Under the pieces are notes generated by a model. The model saw only the letters and a program-made list of their open reading frames with translations, had not been told where the DNA came from and did not search any database. From positions 372,001 to 436,000 of the forward strand of contig CBDEFR010000004.1 in NCBI GenBank assembly GCA_965237505.1: 64,000 bases of DNA, read 5' to 3'. Made by a program: the position numbers and the translations under genes. This DNA comes from NVTR01 sp965237505 (lineage in GTDB: Bacteria > Pseudomonadota > Alphaproteobacteria > Rhodobacterales > Rhodobacteraceae). Shown one piece after another: positions 54,071-63,359 of the stretch; position 1 is the stretch's first letter, and the number at the start of each line of letters is the position of its first letter.

Positions 54071-54290
54071 GGCAGGTTTCCTTTTTTCTAATGACCCGAG
54101 CCAGCGTATATGCAGATAGGCTACCCAAGGCGATTGAGAAAATGTCCAAGGGATCAAACGTCCGGTTGATGAGATAGCTCGAGGTCACCTCCAGAATGGG
54201 AACGCCGTCGAACCAGCTCGCCACAAAGTCAGTGATGTGACGTGCAAGCACATCGAGCTGCCTCGCGCTAAGGCTCTGTTTGGAGCGCAT
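54054..54290 (-). CDS. Small putative membrane protein (VanZ-like C-terminus)
   Basis: About 78 residues with two hydrophobic stretches around WFDGVPILEVTSSYLINRTFDPLDIFSIALGSLSAYTLARVI; the FDPLDIxxxxxGxxxAY pattern resembles the last helices of small VanZ-like membrane proteins. The 5' part overlaps an oppositely oriented DUF5681 remnant (54250-54528), so the true N-terminus is probably lost and the ATG at 54290 is uncertain. Its end overlaps the kelch gene start by 17 bp. Confidence 0.45.
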   Translation of the reverse strand: MRSKQSLSARQLDVLARHITDFVASWFDGVPILEVTSSYLINRTFDPLDIFSIALGSLSAYTLARVIRKKETCHATPR

Positions 54291-54528
54291 AGTGCCCCTC
54301 AGAAAGGACACGCCAGTTCAGTTTGACTTGCCAACCATTACGAGTGCCGCAGAGGCCGCTGGTGCTGCCCAAGCGGTGCTCAGTGCGGTGTCTGAGGGAC
54401 AAATAACCCCGATAGAGGGGGCGACCATTATGGGGTTGGTGGAGCAATACAGGCGAACGCTCGAATTGTCCGAATTCGAGGGACGGATCGTAGCTTTGGA
54501 ACGAGCCACAAAGGCGAAATCCGCATGA
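54250..54528 (+). pseudogene. DUF5681-type protein, C-terminal part
   Basis: The frame reads LALRLCLERIVPLRKDTPVQFDLPTITSAAEAAGAAQAVLSAV...ITPIEGATIMGLVEQYRRTLELSEFEGRIVALE. This is the C-terminal half of DUF5681 proteins, common next to phage/mobile genes. A start at 54280 would skip the family-like residues; an in-frame TGA lies upstream at about 54236. The N-terminal half is gone. Overlaps the next small gene by 4 bp. Confidence 0.65.
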
Positions 54529-54629
54529 ACAAAATTGCATCCCAAATCTATAAAAACCTGAAGCCTCGGCAACGCATTATCGCCAGTAACGAAGCGGCAG
54601 CTCGTGGCGACGAAACCGAAAGACGGTAG
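54525..54629 (+). pseudogene. Short ORF coupled to the DUF5681 fragment
   Basis: MNKIASQIYKNLKPRQRIIASNEAAARGDETERR, 34 residues, starts in an ATGA overlap with the DUF5681 stop. Proteins that begin this way (YRNLKP.QRIxAxxEAxARxDExE) often follow DUF5681 genes and are longer, so this is probably the N-terminus of a truncated gene. The function is unknown. Confidence 0.45.
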
Positions 54630-55270
54630 ATGCTATGAAAAATGCCGGGCCGCCGCCCAGTCCGATATTCGAACTGATTGTTGATCTAGTGCCAGCGCCG
54701 AACAGCAAGAATGCCAAAAAAATTGGCGATGGAAATGAAAAAAGTCGTTGGCTCATGCGGGTCATTGGGGAATGAATGGAAAGCGCTGAACGGCACCGCC
54801 TGTGCAGTCAAATTCGATTGTCGGCGCATGTTTGGTGTGGGTTTCATCCAATAGCCATTGGCTGCCGCAAAGCATCAATTGCAATCCCGATAGTTTGACG
54901 CCAAGCAAACATGCGTGCGCCCATGGCGGCGGAGATGTCGGTCGGCACCCTCATAGTGGCTACGCGGTCGCCCCTTCCCCGCTCGAATCATTCCCTTTTG
55001 GTATTCCCGCATCAGGATTGAATTTTGTGGAACGCCGCCCCAAGCACTTGTTCAGCGATGCAATCTCTAATGCCACTTTACTGCACGCGTTCGTTTTAAA
55101 AGATCGCTACACGTAACTGCTTACGCACACAGCAGTCCTGTTCCACTTTCGCAGTTTTTTTGGACACTCAGTAGAACTGAGATAAGGTGACTTGATGCCT
55201 GTGCAGCCCACGAATCCGAATGGATATTTTTTGCAAATTTTCCGTTTGTTTTGAGATCAGGGAGTTAGTT
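54630..55270. other. No convincing gene
   Basis: This is a 640-bp stretch with an open frame of 104 codons (54802-55116) lacking ribosome site and recognisable sequence, and poly-A/T runs. It precedes the helicase gene, whose ribosome site AGGGAGTT is at 55259-55266; the promoter should lie in the AT-rich 55130-55255. Confidence 0.5.
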
Positions 55271-55274
55271 TTTG

Positions 55275-55763
55275 ATGCCTGATGATAACCTGAGCGAAAC
55301 TTCTTCCGAGGATCCAGTATCCAAGAACGTTTCTCTAAATATTCAAACACTTGGTCGCGTCAACTTTGCCTCAGCTCAGAATGATGTTGCGATCATTCGC
55401 CGCCTGGCAATAGAGAATCCGACCAAGGAACCCCTTACAGATGTCCGGATTACTCTTCGTTCATCACCGCCAATCATTCGCGAGAAAACGTGGGTTCTCG
55501 ATCGCATAGCGGTAGATACCGAGTTCGAAGTAAACGATGTGTCCACTCCGCTGGATATAGAGCGTCTAGCAGGTTTGAACGAGAGTGAAATTGGCGAGCT
55601 AGAGTTTCGCCTTGAGGCCAACGGCTTGGAAACCATAGTCGAAAAATGCCGGATCGAACTACTCGCGCGCGACGAATGGGGTGGCGTGAATGACATGGCC
55701 CAGATTCTTGCGGCTTTTGTCTCACCGAACGATTCCGTCATAGCCGGAATACTAAAGGCAGCT
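55275..55763 (+). pseudogene. DUF4011-helicase-nuclease defence protein, N-terminal part
   Basis: ATG 55275 with AGGGAG upstream opens about 163 residues with the N-terminal beta-rich domain that precedes DUF4011 in the large helicase/MTES_1575-nuclease/DUF3320 proteins: VNFASAQNDVAIIRRLAIENPTKEPLTDVRI, LDRIAVDTEFEVNDVSTPLD, LLARDEWGGVNDMAQILAAFVSPNDSVIAGILKAA. It is stopped (TGA at 55764-55766) by the first bases of IS3 copy B. The downstream part begins at 57062. The family is the Hhe-type antiphage protein (DUF4011-helicase-Vsr), usually about 1,900 residues. Confidence 0.78.
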
Positions 55764-55823
55764 TGACCTGCCCCCAATTTGAGGGCCACTTTTAGGTAGA
55801 CTCTGTTCCTCTTTTGTTTGCCA

Positions 55824-56691
55824 TTATTCGGCGGCGTGAGCAATGGGCGGTGGCGCGGAGCCTTCAGATAGCTCAAGCGTCGCTGCCCATTGCGGTTTAT
55901 GGAAAGGCCTGTTTGCGGCAAATTCTTCCGGGGTTTGATAGTTCAGCGAAGAGTGGGGCCGGTTTTGATTGTAATCGATCCGCCAGTCCTCGATGATCCT
56001 TTCTGCCTCGGCCAGCGAGGTGAACCAGTTCAAGTTCAGGCATTCTTCGCGAAACCGGCCGTTGAAACTTTCGATGTAGGCGTTCTGGGTCGGCTTGCCC
56101 GGGTCGATGAAGTAGAGCTGCACGCCGTGATCATCTGCCCAGCCATCAAGCGCGCGGCCTCGTAGTTCAGGCCCATTGTCAACGGTCAGAACATCCGGGT
56201 ACCCCCGCTCACGAGCCACCCGTTCCAGCATTTCCACCACGCGGGAGCCGGGGATCGACAGGGCCACATCAATCGCCGGACATTCCCGTGTGCAGTCGTC
56301 TTTCAGATTGACGGTGCGGAACTTCCTGCCGTTGGCGAGCGCATCCATGGTGAAGTCCAGGCTCCACCGCTGGTTGGCGGCGATCGGGCACCAGGCGCCT
56401 TCGCGCACGCCCTTGGGGATTTTCTTGCGATTGCGGCGGCGCAGGGTCAGGCGCTCCTCTCGGTAAAGTCGCTCCACCACTTTCACGTTCACCTTGAAAC
56501 CCTCCTGGCCAAGCTTGGCATGCAACATGCGATAGCCATAGCGTCGGTGTTTGCCGGAAAGCGTGACCAGCCGTTCCCGTATCCTCGCATGGCGATCCGC
56601 CTTCCTCTGTATTCATTACTCGATCTGGAAAACCCAATCAGCCCACAGGCCCGCCGAGTTGAAAACTGATAGTCACGGCAAAGAACCATGA
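55824..56691 (-). pseudogene. IS3 OrfB with 1-bp deletion (copy B)
   Basis: Same transposase as 33849-34715 except for GGCGGATCG where copies A and C read GGCCGGATCG (about 56597-56605). The frame is broken after SSNEYRGR, so only an internal start at 56528 (MLHAKLGQEGF) remains in frame with the DDE residues. The 1-bp loss accounts for the length difference from copy A. Confidence 0.85.
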
Positions 56692-56715
56692 CTGCTTCCC
56701 GGCGGCTTGCAGGCT

Positions 56716-56982
56716 TCAGAAGTTTTTTGCCAGAAGCCCTTTCAGGCCAGCATTATCAAGCATGGTTTCGGCCAGCAGCTTCTTCAGCTTGCCGTTCTCC
56801 GATTCCAGGTCTTTCAGCCGCCTGACATCGGAAATCTGAAGGCCGCCATACCTGGCTTTCCATTTGTAAAAGGTGGCATCCGACATACCGTGCTTACGGC
56901 ACAACTCGGACACTTTCGCACCCGCCGCATACTCCTGAATGATCCGAACAATCTGCTCTTCGCTAAACCGTGACTTGCGCAT
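56716..56982 (-). CDS. IS3 OrfA (copy B)
   Basis: An 88-residue OrfA identical in sequence to 33556-33822 (MRKSRFSEEQIVRII...LLAKNF). Intact, but without an intact OrfB partner in this copy. Confidence 0.9.
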   Translation of the reverse strand: MRKSRFSEEQIVRIIQEYAAGAKVSELCRKHGMSDATFYKWKARYGGLQISDVRRLKDLESENGKLKKLLAETMLDNAGLKGLLAKNF

Positions 56983-57061
56983 TCTCTGTTCTCCTCGTTC
57001 TCGTGAACATTAAGCGAACAGATCCTCCTTTCAAATGGACCAGTTTTCGGGGAGCAGGTCA

Positions 57062-59655
57062 CAGGTCAGGGTGGTGATATTCCAGACGAAATAAGCGTGC
57101 ATGAACTCGACGAAGGGCTTGCACTTGTCGCTGCCGAACGTGCGCGGTTGGTTGACTGGGCTCGATGGATTGAGCAAAGCAATGCGGCGATCGCAGCTGG
57201 TCTCGAATCTTTTGTAAATGCCCTCGAGAGCGGATTGGTTAATGGTGGCGCCAAAGATGCATTTAGGCGAGCATATGCGTCGTGGTGGCTGCCCCTTGCG
57301 ATGGACGCCAGCGACCAATTGCGGCGTTTTTTGCATTGGGATCATGAGGATCTAATCGAAACATTCCGGCAGTTGGATGATAAGGCTGCTGAACTCGCAC
57401 CCATTGAAGTGATGCGCCGTATTTCGCACGGACTACCCGCAAAGGATAATGTATCAAAACATTCTGAACTTGGAGCGCTACGTCACCAGCTTGGTCTCCA
57501 ACGGCCATCAATGCCAATTCGTACACTTCTTGGCAGTCTGCCAGAGACTTTCGGGAAACTTGCGCCCTGCGTTTTGATGTCTCCGCTCTCGGTCGCCCAG
57601 TATTTACCGGCAGGCCAGGCGGCATTTGATACAGTGATCTTCGACGAGGCGTCTCAAATTACAACATGGGACGCGATTGGTGTCATTGCGCGGGCGCACC
57701 AGACAATCATTGTTGGTGATCCGAAACAGCTGCCACCAAACTTTTTCGGTAGGGCCGATGACGGAGATGAGGATCTACCCGAGGTTGAGCGTGATATGCC
57801 TTCAATTCTAGACGAGGTCGCTACAGCCGGCGTCCCAATCCGCCGACTAGACTGGCACTATCGAAGCCGCGACGAGGCACTAATAGCGTTTTCCAATCAT
57901 TTCTACTACGGCGGCGGTCTTGTAACGTTTCCGGCCCCTTCCACCGGGACGGAAGCGTTGAAATTTCATCATGTAAAAGGCACATACGCCCGCGGTCGTG
58001 GACGCGTAAATGTAGATGAAGCGAAGGCCGTTGTGGCGATGATTAAACAACGGCTAACGACTTGGCTCGCAATTCCGGAGAACGAGCGACTTACGATTGG
58101 GGTCATAACCTTCAACACAGAACAACAGTCCCTTATTCTCGATCTCCTCGACAAAATTCGCAGGGCAGATAATAGGCTTGAGTGGTTCTTTGCGGATGAA
58201 CGAGAAGAACCAGTAATCGTAAAAAACTTAGAAAACATTCAAGGTGACGAACGTGACGTGATGCTCTTTTCCACGACCTTTGGTCCCGACATCGCAGGCA
58301 AACTCACTATGAACTTTGGCGCGCTCAATAGTGCTGGCGGCGAGAAACGCTTAAACGTAGCCATAACGCGGGCCAGACGTGAGCTACATGTCTTCGCTTC
58401 GATTAGAGCTGAACAGATCAACCTAGCAAAGACCCGAGCTGTTGGGGTTCGCGACCTGAAAGCATTTCTCGACTATGCCGAGCGTGGCTCTGTTGCTCTT
58501 CCTGCTCGCGACGAAGGTTCTCTTGGGCCCGCAGAGAACGTCTTCGAGGAGGCGGTCGCGGACTCTTTCCGGGCAAAGGGATGGGAAGTCCGTACTCAAG
58601 TCGGTGTTTCTGGATACAGAGTGGACCTCGGTATTGTTCATCCGGACCGGGCAGGCAGTTATTTGGCGGGTCTCGAGTGCGACGGCGCACAATACCATTC
58701 TTCTGCTACAGCACGAGACCGCGACAAGATTCGTCAATCGGTATTGGAAGGGCTCGGTTGGACCATACTGAGAATTTGGTCGACGGATTGGTTTCGGAAC
58801 TCCAGTGCTGTGGTCGACCGTATACAAGGTCAACTTAAAAAAATACTTGATGATGACAGGGCGATCCGCGCTGCTCAAGAGGCCGAAGAAGAGGCCCAAG
58901 AGGACAAACAAAGAGATTTCGATCTAATTCCTCAAGAGGCCGAAATTCTTGCTTTGTCACCGCCAGAGCCCGATGGGAAGGACATTGATGAGGCTGGCCG
59001 GTTAGTGGAATCCAATGAAAAGCCGCGACTGATCGCCAGCGCAACATCTATTTCAGCAACGCGGTCGAACACTGAACTAGGAGACGAGGAAAGCGGCTCC
59101 AATCCACCGAGTGTTGAGCCCATACCTCGAATTGAAAAAGGGTCGCCGGTCAAAACATTGCCAGAACGGTCCGACATAACCCGCGACGACGCCAGTCTCA
59201 ACGTCAACCCCAGCCGTTTCTTCGATGCCGACTACGCGCATGTACTGCGTCGGATGATAACAGATCTTGTCAACAATTATGGGCCGATGCCATTGCATGC
59301 GCTGGCCAAGCGCATTGCACACGAACACCGATGGAAACGTACTGGAAGGCGCATAATGGGCCAAGTCGAGTGCAACATTGACGGGTTAGAGAGACATGAA
59401 GAGTTCGGGAACGTTTTTTTGTGGGCTCCAGGCACACATTCTGATCGCGTTGCATTTCGAGGATTGAAGCACCGTGCCATACGCGACGTATCTCGAGCCG
59501 AAATCAGTTCAGTAATTGATGCGAATGCTCAGCAACTTGCTTCGGCCGAAGATCCGATTCTAGCCTTGTCTCGTAATCTTGGCATTGCTCGCTTGAGCAG
59601 GGATGCCAGGACTTATCTTTCAGACTGTTTTATTTGGCGAGAGCAACGCTTGTAA
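57062..59655 (+). pseudogene. DUF4011-helicase-nuclease defence protein (Hhe-type), C-terminal 860 residues
   Basis: The frame is open from the IS3 end (GQGGDIPDEISVHELDEGLALV) to TAA at 59653. Numbered from the GTG at 57097, superfamily-1 helicase motifs II-VI are present: VIFDEASQ (181-187), VGDPKQLPP (206-214), IGVITFNTEQQ (334-344), NIQGDERDVM (380-389), NVAITRARREL (420-430). A Vsr/MTES_1575-like nuclease follows (GYRVDLGI with Asp510, LAGLECDGAQYH with Glu527/Asp529), then an acidic linker and a C-terminal DUF3320-like domain (FDADYAHVLRRMITDLVNNYGPM...RHEEFGNVFLWAPG). The Walker A/Q-motif and DUF4011 regions are missing, lost next to IS3 copy B. The ATPase cannot work, so the system is inactive here; the nuclease and DUF3320 regions look conserved. 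Confidence 0.82.
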
Positions 59656-59656
59656 A

Positions 59657-59746
59657 GTAAGCGTCCGGTGGTTACACTTCCGGGCTGTAATTCCACGGCA
59701 TCAGCTCGTCTAGCCTGTTAATTTTATGGTCGGCGACACGCTCCAG
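59657..59746 (-). mobile_element. 90-bp IS66 terminus remnant
   Basis: GTAAGCGTCCGGTGGTTACACTTCC... to ...GACACGCTCCAG matches 45002-45091 and contains only the last ~25 codons of TnpC. It starts 2 bp after the helicase stop codon, so the helicase reading frame just survived this insertion. Confidence 0.85.
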
Positions 59747-59802
59747 GGTGCTGTCACGGTAACTGGCTGGTGTCAACTGCGGGTGGCGAGTAGCTTTCTG
59801 TT

Positions 59803-59961
59803 ATGAACAAGATCAGCTACCGCCGACATCGGTTTCCTGCAGAGATAATCCAGCGCGCCGTCTGGCTGTTGAGAACGGCGGAGCAATACTCGGCCACGGT
59901 AGCGGCGGCATTGTGTTGTCGCGGGCGGCGTAAAAACCGGCCACTTATGCCCTTTCGATAA
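59803..59961 (+). pseudogene. IS6-family transposase, N-terminal relic
   Basis: MNKISYRRHRFPAEIIQRAVWL is the start of an IS6/IS240-type transposase; after 23 residues the frame turns into unrelated sequence (RTAEQYSATVAAALCC...) that probably belongs to another broken element. The IS66 remnant flanks it on the left. Confidence 0.55.
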
Positions 59962-60027
59962 TCGGGAGGGCTTGGGGATTTACACCGTGGATTTGTATTT
60001 GAAGGGTAAGCGTCCGGTCTGACAGCC

Positions 60028-60603
60028 TTATGTCCTTGGTTTTTCGGGCTTCCAGTGTTTTGCGAGACTGAGGACTTCGAGTTTGAGTTTGTCGGTTTCG
60101 GGCTGATTGGGGTCGAAGGTGCCGCCATACCAGTCTTTGAGATGATCGTGCTCCGGGTGCTTTGGATCGGCCATGGCATCGAGGAACCCGTAGTAGCCAG
60201 GGAAGCCCCCGACGTCTTCGGGCGGGCATTTGCCGGTGACCTCGGTCAGTCTGGGATAGAGTTCGCCGGGGACGGGATCGGTGATCCTGCCGATCTTGAT
60301 CCTGTGTTCCCAGTTGTCGCCAAAATCGTAGATGTAGTTGATCGTCTTTTTGCCGGTGTCCTCGATGACTTGGCCCAGAGTGGTTTTGTTGGCGGGCAGG
60401 TCCTCGCCGCCAAAATCGGGGTCCGCGATACCCCATGTGGCGCGGGCTGCTTCGAACATGTAGAGATGCGAGTTGGTCCAGCCCATGGCCACCTGCAGTG
60501 TCAGGTGCAGCCGGTCCAGCCGGATATCGGCAGGCACCTGCAGGGTGCGGGTGACAGCGGGCTCGATGTCTTGCAGGGTGACTTTGATCTCGATGATGCT
60601 CAT
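60028..60603 (-). CDS. Plasmid pRiA4b ORF-3-like protein (IS66 passenger)
   Basis: A 191-residue protein of the pRiA4b ORF-3/MM3350-like family: IEIKVTLQDIEPAVTRTLQVPADIRLDRLHLTLQVAMGWTNSHLYMF, DDxGDNWEHRI-type YIYDFGDNWEHRIKI, and PPEDVGGFPGYYGFLDAM. ATG 60603 is the natural start. The upstream TnpC frame also runs through it in frame (MGKSTALL... from 61263), so a TnpC-ORF-3 fusion could be translated. Biochemical function unknown; relatives frequently accompany IS66 transposases. Confidence 0.85.
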   Translation of the reverse strand: MSIIEIKVTLQDIEPAVTRTLQVPADIRLDRLHLTLQVAMGWTNSHLYMFEAARATWGIADPDFGGEDLPANKTTLGQVIEDTGKKTINYIYDFGDNWEHRIKIGRITDPVPGELYPRLTEVTGKCPPEDVGGFPGYYGFLDAMADPKHPEHDHLKDWYGGTFDPNQPETDKLKLEVLSLAKHWKPEKPRT

Positions 60604-60639
60604 GCAGCGTCTTTCATGTGATGGTGGCTGCCCATGTTC

Positions 60640-61892
60640 AAGGTATGGCCGGAGCCGTGGCAACCGGGTCAGCGCATAGCGGATGGCCCCTGCAACTGCA
60701 AGTGGCGATTTGCCAGAGATAGCGGGCAGTTGGGCACCCAGCCAATTGCCCAGGTCATCGAAGACGGGTCTGGCCTCGGCCTGCCGTATGGCGGTACGCT
60801 GATCCGGCGGCGATCCACGGGCCTCTTTCTCGATAGCGTAGAGCCCTGCTATCCGCTTGATCGCCTCTTCGGCGATGGCCGAGCCCTGGGCTTTATGCAC
60901 ATCGACGAACTTGCGCCGGATGTGGGCCATGCAGGCGACCTCGCGGATGTCGCCAGAACGGTAGAGGTCGTTGAATCCGGAATAGCCGTCCGCATGCATC
61001 CAGCCCTGGTATCTCTTCAAGTGATCCTTGGGATGTTGACCCCTGCGGTCCGGCGAGAACTGATACCAGGCAGCAGGCGGCGCCTCGCTGTCCCAGGGGC
61101 GTTCATCGCGTACGTAAGTCCACAAACGGGCGGTCTGGGTTTTGCCTGCCCCGGGGGTTAACATTTTCACCGGCGTATCATCGGCAAACAATGCCTGGCC
61201 TGCTTGCACGTGTCGCCCGATGGCGTTTGCCAGCGGTTCCAAAAGAGCGGTGGACTTACCCACCCAATCCGCCAGCGTAGAGCGATCTGGCTCAAGCCCG
61301 TTGCGCTCATAGATCTGGCTTTGCCGATAGAGCGGCAGATGGTCGGCGTATTTGCTACCAGCACATGGACCAACAGTCCTGGTCCAGGACGCCCGCGCTC
61401 AATCGGGCGCGAGGGCAATTGCGCCTGGGTGAAGTGATCACAGCCCGAACAGGCAAAACGGGGCCGGGTGATCCGATTCACGATGAAGCGCCCCGGAACA
61501 TATTCCAGTTCCTCGGTCACATCCTCGCCCAGGCGGCGCAGCTTGCCACCACAATCCGCACAGGCATCATCTCCGGTGGTCAGTTCGATGTGCTGGCGCG
61601 GTATATGATCCGGGATCGGGCGGCGCTTGGGTTTGTCTTTGGGCGGCTCCTCTTCAAGCAGGCGTAACCTGGCTGTCATCGCTGCCGTTGCAATCTCACT
61701 GCTCTCCAGGGCCAGTTGCAGCTGCTCGATGCTCTCGGATTTGCTGCCAAACCTATGTGTGCGATGCCCGGATAACTGGTGCCTGAGCTTCTCGATCAAC
61801 ATCGCCTGAGACTTCACCTCGGCCAGCAGAAGCTGCGTGAAAGCACGCAACTCATCGGGGTCTTCCGGTAAGGCTCGGGCCACATCGATCAT
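60640..61892 (-). pseudogene. tnpC: IS66 TnpC, frameshifted and lacking the C-terminus
   Basis: The N-terminal half (61167-61892) has CADCGG...CSGCD zinc-finger-like residues and GRPGPGLLVHVLVAN. One base is missing there (GTAGCAAAT for GTAAGCAAAT, about 61345-61355), after which the catalytic half (WVGKSTALLEPL, LFADDTPVKML, GWMHADGYSGFND) is in another frame. Homology ends at RPYLEHGQ, before the catalytic Glu, where the passenger gene begins. Non-functional. Confidence 0.85.
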
Positions 61893-61952
61893 GGCCAAAA
61901 CCTAGCAAATTAACGGGCTTTAGGGAATCCCCAAATCACTGATCCGGCCAGA

Positions 61953-62300
61953 TTATCCCGCCTTCAATGGCCGCCATGTGCGCTGCGGAATACGCCAGTC
62001 AATGCCCTCCAGAAGCATCGCCAACTGGGCCGGTGTCAATGCGACTTTGCCGTCTTTTGCAGAAGGCCAGACAAACCGGCCCTTCTCCAATCGCTTGGAG
62101 AACAGACAGGCCCCCTGACCGTCCCACCAAATGATCTTGATCAGATCGCCACGCCGTCCACGGAAAACGAACATGTGGCCGCAATAAGGGTTCTGCTTCA
62201 GCGTCTGTTCCGCCTGAGCCGCCAGCGTCGCAAACCCCCGGCGCATATCCGTTACCCCGGCAGCCAGCCACACCTTCGTGTTCGACGGTACCGGGATCAT
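61953..62300 (-). CDS. tnpB: IS66 accessory protein TnpB
   Basis: A 115-residue Orf2 protein (VWLAAGVTDMRRGFATLAAQ, FVFRGRRGDLIKIIWWDGQG, FSKRLEKGRFVWP), close to 10871-11218. ATG 62300 overlaps the tnpA stop; the longer frame to 62360 lies in tnpA. Confidence 0.9.
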   Translation of the reverse strand: MIPVPSNTKVWLAAGVTDMRRGFATLAAQAEQTLKQNPYCGHMFVFRGRRGDLIKIIWWDGQGACLFSKRLEKGRFVWPSAKDGKVALTPAQLAMLLEGIDWRIPQRTWRPLKAG

Positions 62301-62647
62301 CCGGACAAGCCACGGATCAGGCGGGCAAGGGCATCGGGATCGTAAGTCCCGCTGACACAAAGCCGGTGCCCGCCAGCAAGATCAAACTCAATCCTGCCGC
62401 CTGCCACAACCGGCGGCGCGTCTTCATGCCGCACATCCGCAATTATCTCGACCGGCAGAAAGCAAGCCTGCTTCTGTGTATCGCCATCAGGCGAAAACCG
62501 CCCATCCCTCAGCCACGTAAACACGAGATTGGCATTCACATCATACCGCCGCGCAACCTGACTAACCGAAATCCCCGGAACCCGCGTTTGCGCACAGATC
62601 ATCCGCTTCTCGTTATTGCTCCAGTTCCGGCGCTTCTTCCTGCCCAC
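62297..62647 (-). CDS. tnpA: IS66 accessory protein TnpA
   Basis: A 116-residue HTH protein (NNEKRMICAQTRVPGISVSQVARRYDVNANLVFTWL, IEFDLAGGHRLCVSG, ALARLIRGL). Same role as 10512-10874 but clearly diverged, so this is a different IS66 member. Confidence 0.88.
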   Translation of the reverse strand: MGRKKRRNWSNNEKRMICAQTRVPGISVSQVARRYDVNANLVFTWLRDGRFSPDGDTQKQACFLPVEIIADVRHEDAPPVVAGGRIEFDLAGGHRLCVSGTYDPDALARLIRGLSG

Positions 62648-62710
62648 ATCTGACCTCGATAATGTCCATTAACGATCATGGACACTATCTGACATCTGCG
62701 GCCTCAGGCA

Positions 62711-62899
62711 GGGCAGCCAGACCAGACGCTTACGGCCTTCTGGCAAAGGCCAACCCAATCCCGCCGCGCGGGCGCGCCCCAGATACTCGCTGGCGGTGGA
62801 TTGCCCCAAACCCAGACTCGCTGCAATCTTACGGGTCGATAATCCCCCCGCCTGAAGCCTCAGTGCATCTCTGATCTTTCGCATCGACAATCTCTTCAT
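62711..62899 (-). pseudogene. istA: IS21-family IstA, N-terminal fragment (copy 3)
   Basis: MKRLSMRKIRDALRLQAGGLSTRKIAASLGLGQSTASEYLGRARAAGLGWPLPEG is the HTH of an IS21 IstA of the same subgroup as 24898-26284. After about 62 residues homology ends at the IS66 piece. The 88 bp upstream (62900-62987), up to IS3 copy C, are its leader. Confidence 0.8.
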
Positions 62900-63066
62900 G
62901 GGGCCCTCACGCTCTCAAAGGAACGCAAAACTACCCTGTTTAAGGATTGCTCAGCAGCATAAATCAAAGGCTGAAATCAAGTGACCGTGACCTGCTCCCC
63001 GAAAACTGGTCCATTTGAAAGGAGGATCTGTTCGCTTAATGTTCACGAGAACGAGGAGAACAGAGA

Positions 63067-63333
63067 ATGCGCAAGTCACGGTTTAGCGAAGAGCAGATTG
63101 TTCGGATCATTCAGGAGTATGCGGCGGGTGCGAAAGTGTCCGAGTTGTGCCGTAAGCACGGTATGTCGGATGCCACCTTTTACAAATGGAAAGCCAGGTA
63201 TGGCGGCCTTCAGATTTCCGATGTCAGGCGGCTGAAAGACCTGGAATCGGAGAACGGCAAGCTGAAGAAGCTGCTGGCCGAAACCATGCTTGATAATGCT
63301 GGCCTGAAAGGGCTTCTGGCAAAAAACTTCTGA
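63067..63333 (+). CDS. IS3 OrfA (copy C)
   Basis: An 88-residue OrfA, identical to 33556-33822, with the HTH SELCRKHGMSDATFYKWK and leucine-rich tail. Intact. Confidence 0.92.
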   Translation: MRKSRFSEEQIVRIIQEYAAGAKVSELCRKHGMSDATFYKWKARYGGLQISDVRRLKDLESENGKLKKLLAETMLDNAGLKGLLAKNF

Positions 63334-63359
63334 AGCCTGCAAGCCGCCGGGAAGCAGTC

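Larger units (their letters stand above)
55764..57061 (-). mobile_element. IS3-family element, copy B (1298 bp)
   Basis: Right end TGACCTGCCCCCAATTTGAG at 55764, left end (reverse complement TGACCTGCTCCCCG) at 57061. It is inserted in the helicase gene; the flanks ...AAAGGCAGCT and CAGGTCAGG show no duplication, and several hundred codons of the host gene are missing, so insertion was followed by an adjacent deletion. Confidence 0.9.
60006..62695 (-). mobile_element. IS66-family element with passenger gene (left end missing)
   Basis: The terminus GTAAGCGTCCGGTC lies at 60006. The order from right to left is tnpA, tnpB, frameshifted and shortened tnpC, and a pRiA4b ORF-3-like gene next to the right terminus. 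At about 62696 IS66 homology ends and an IS21 fragment begins; the other inverted repeat is missing. The region before tnpA (TGTCCATTAACGATCATGGACA, 62660-62681) is a palindrome comparable to the one before tnpA of the first IS66. Confidence 0.8.

Noticed and set aside
54802..55116. 104-codon plus-strand open frame
   Set aside because: No ribosome site, low-complexity mix of residues and no recognisable domain; treated as chance.
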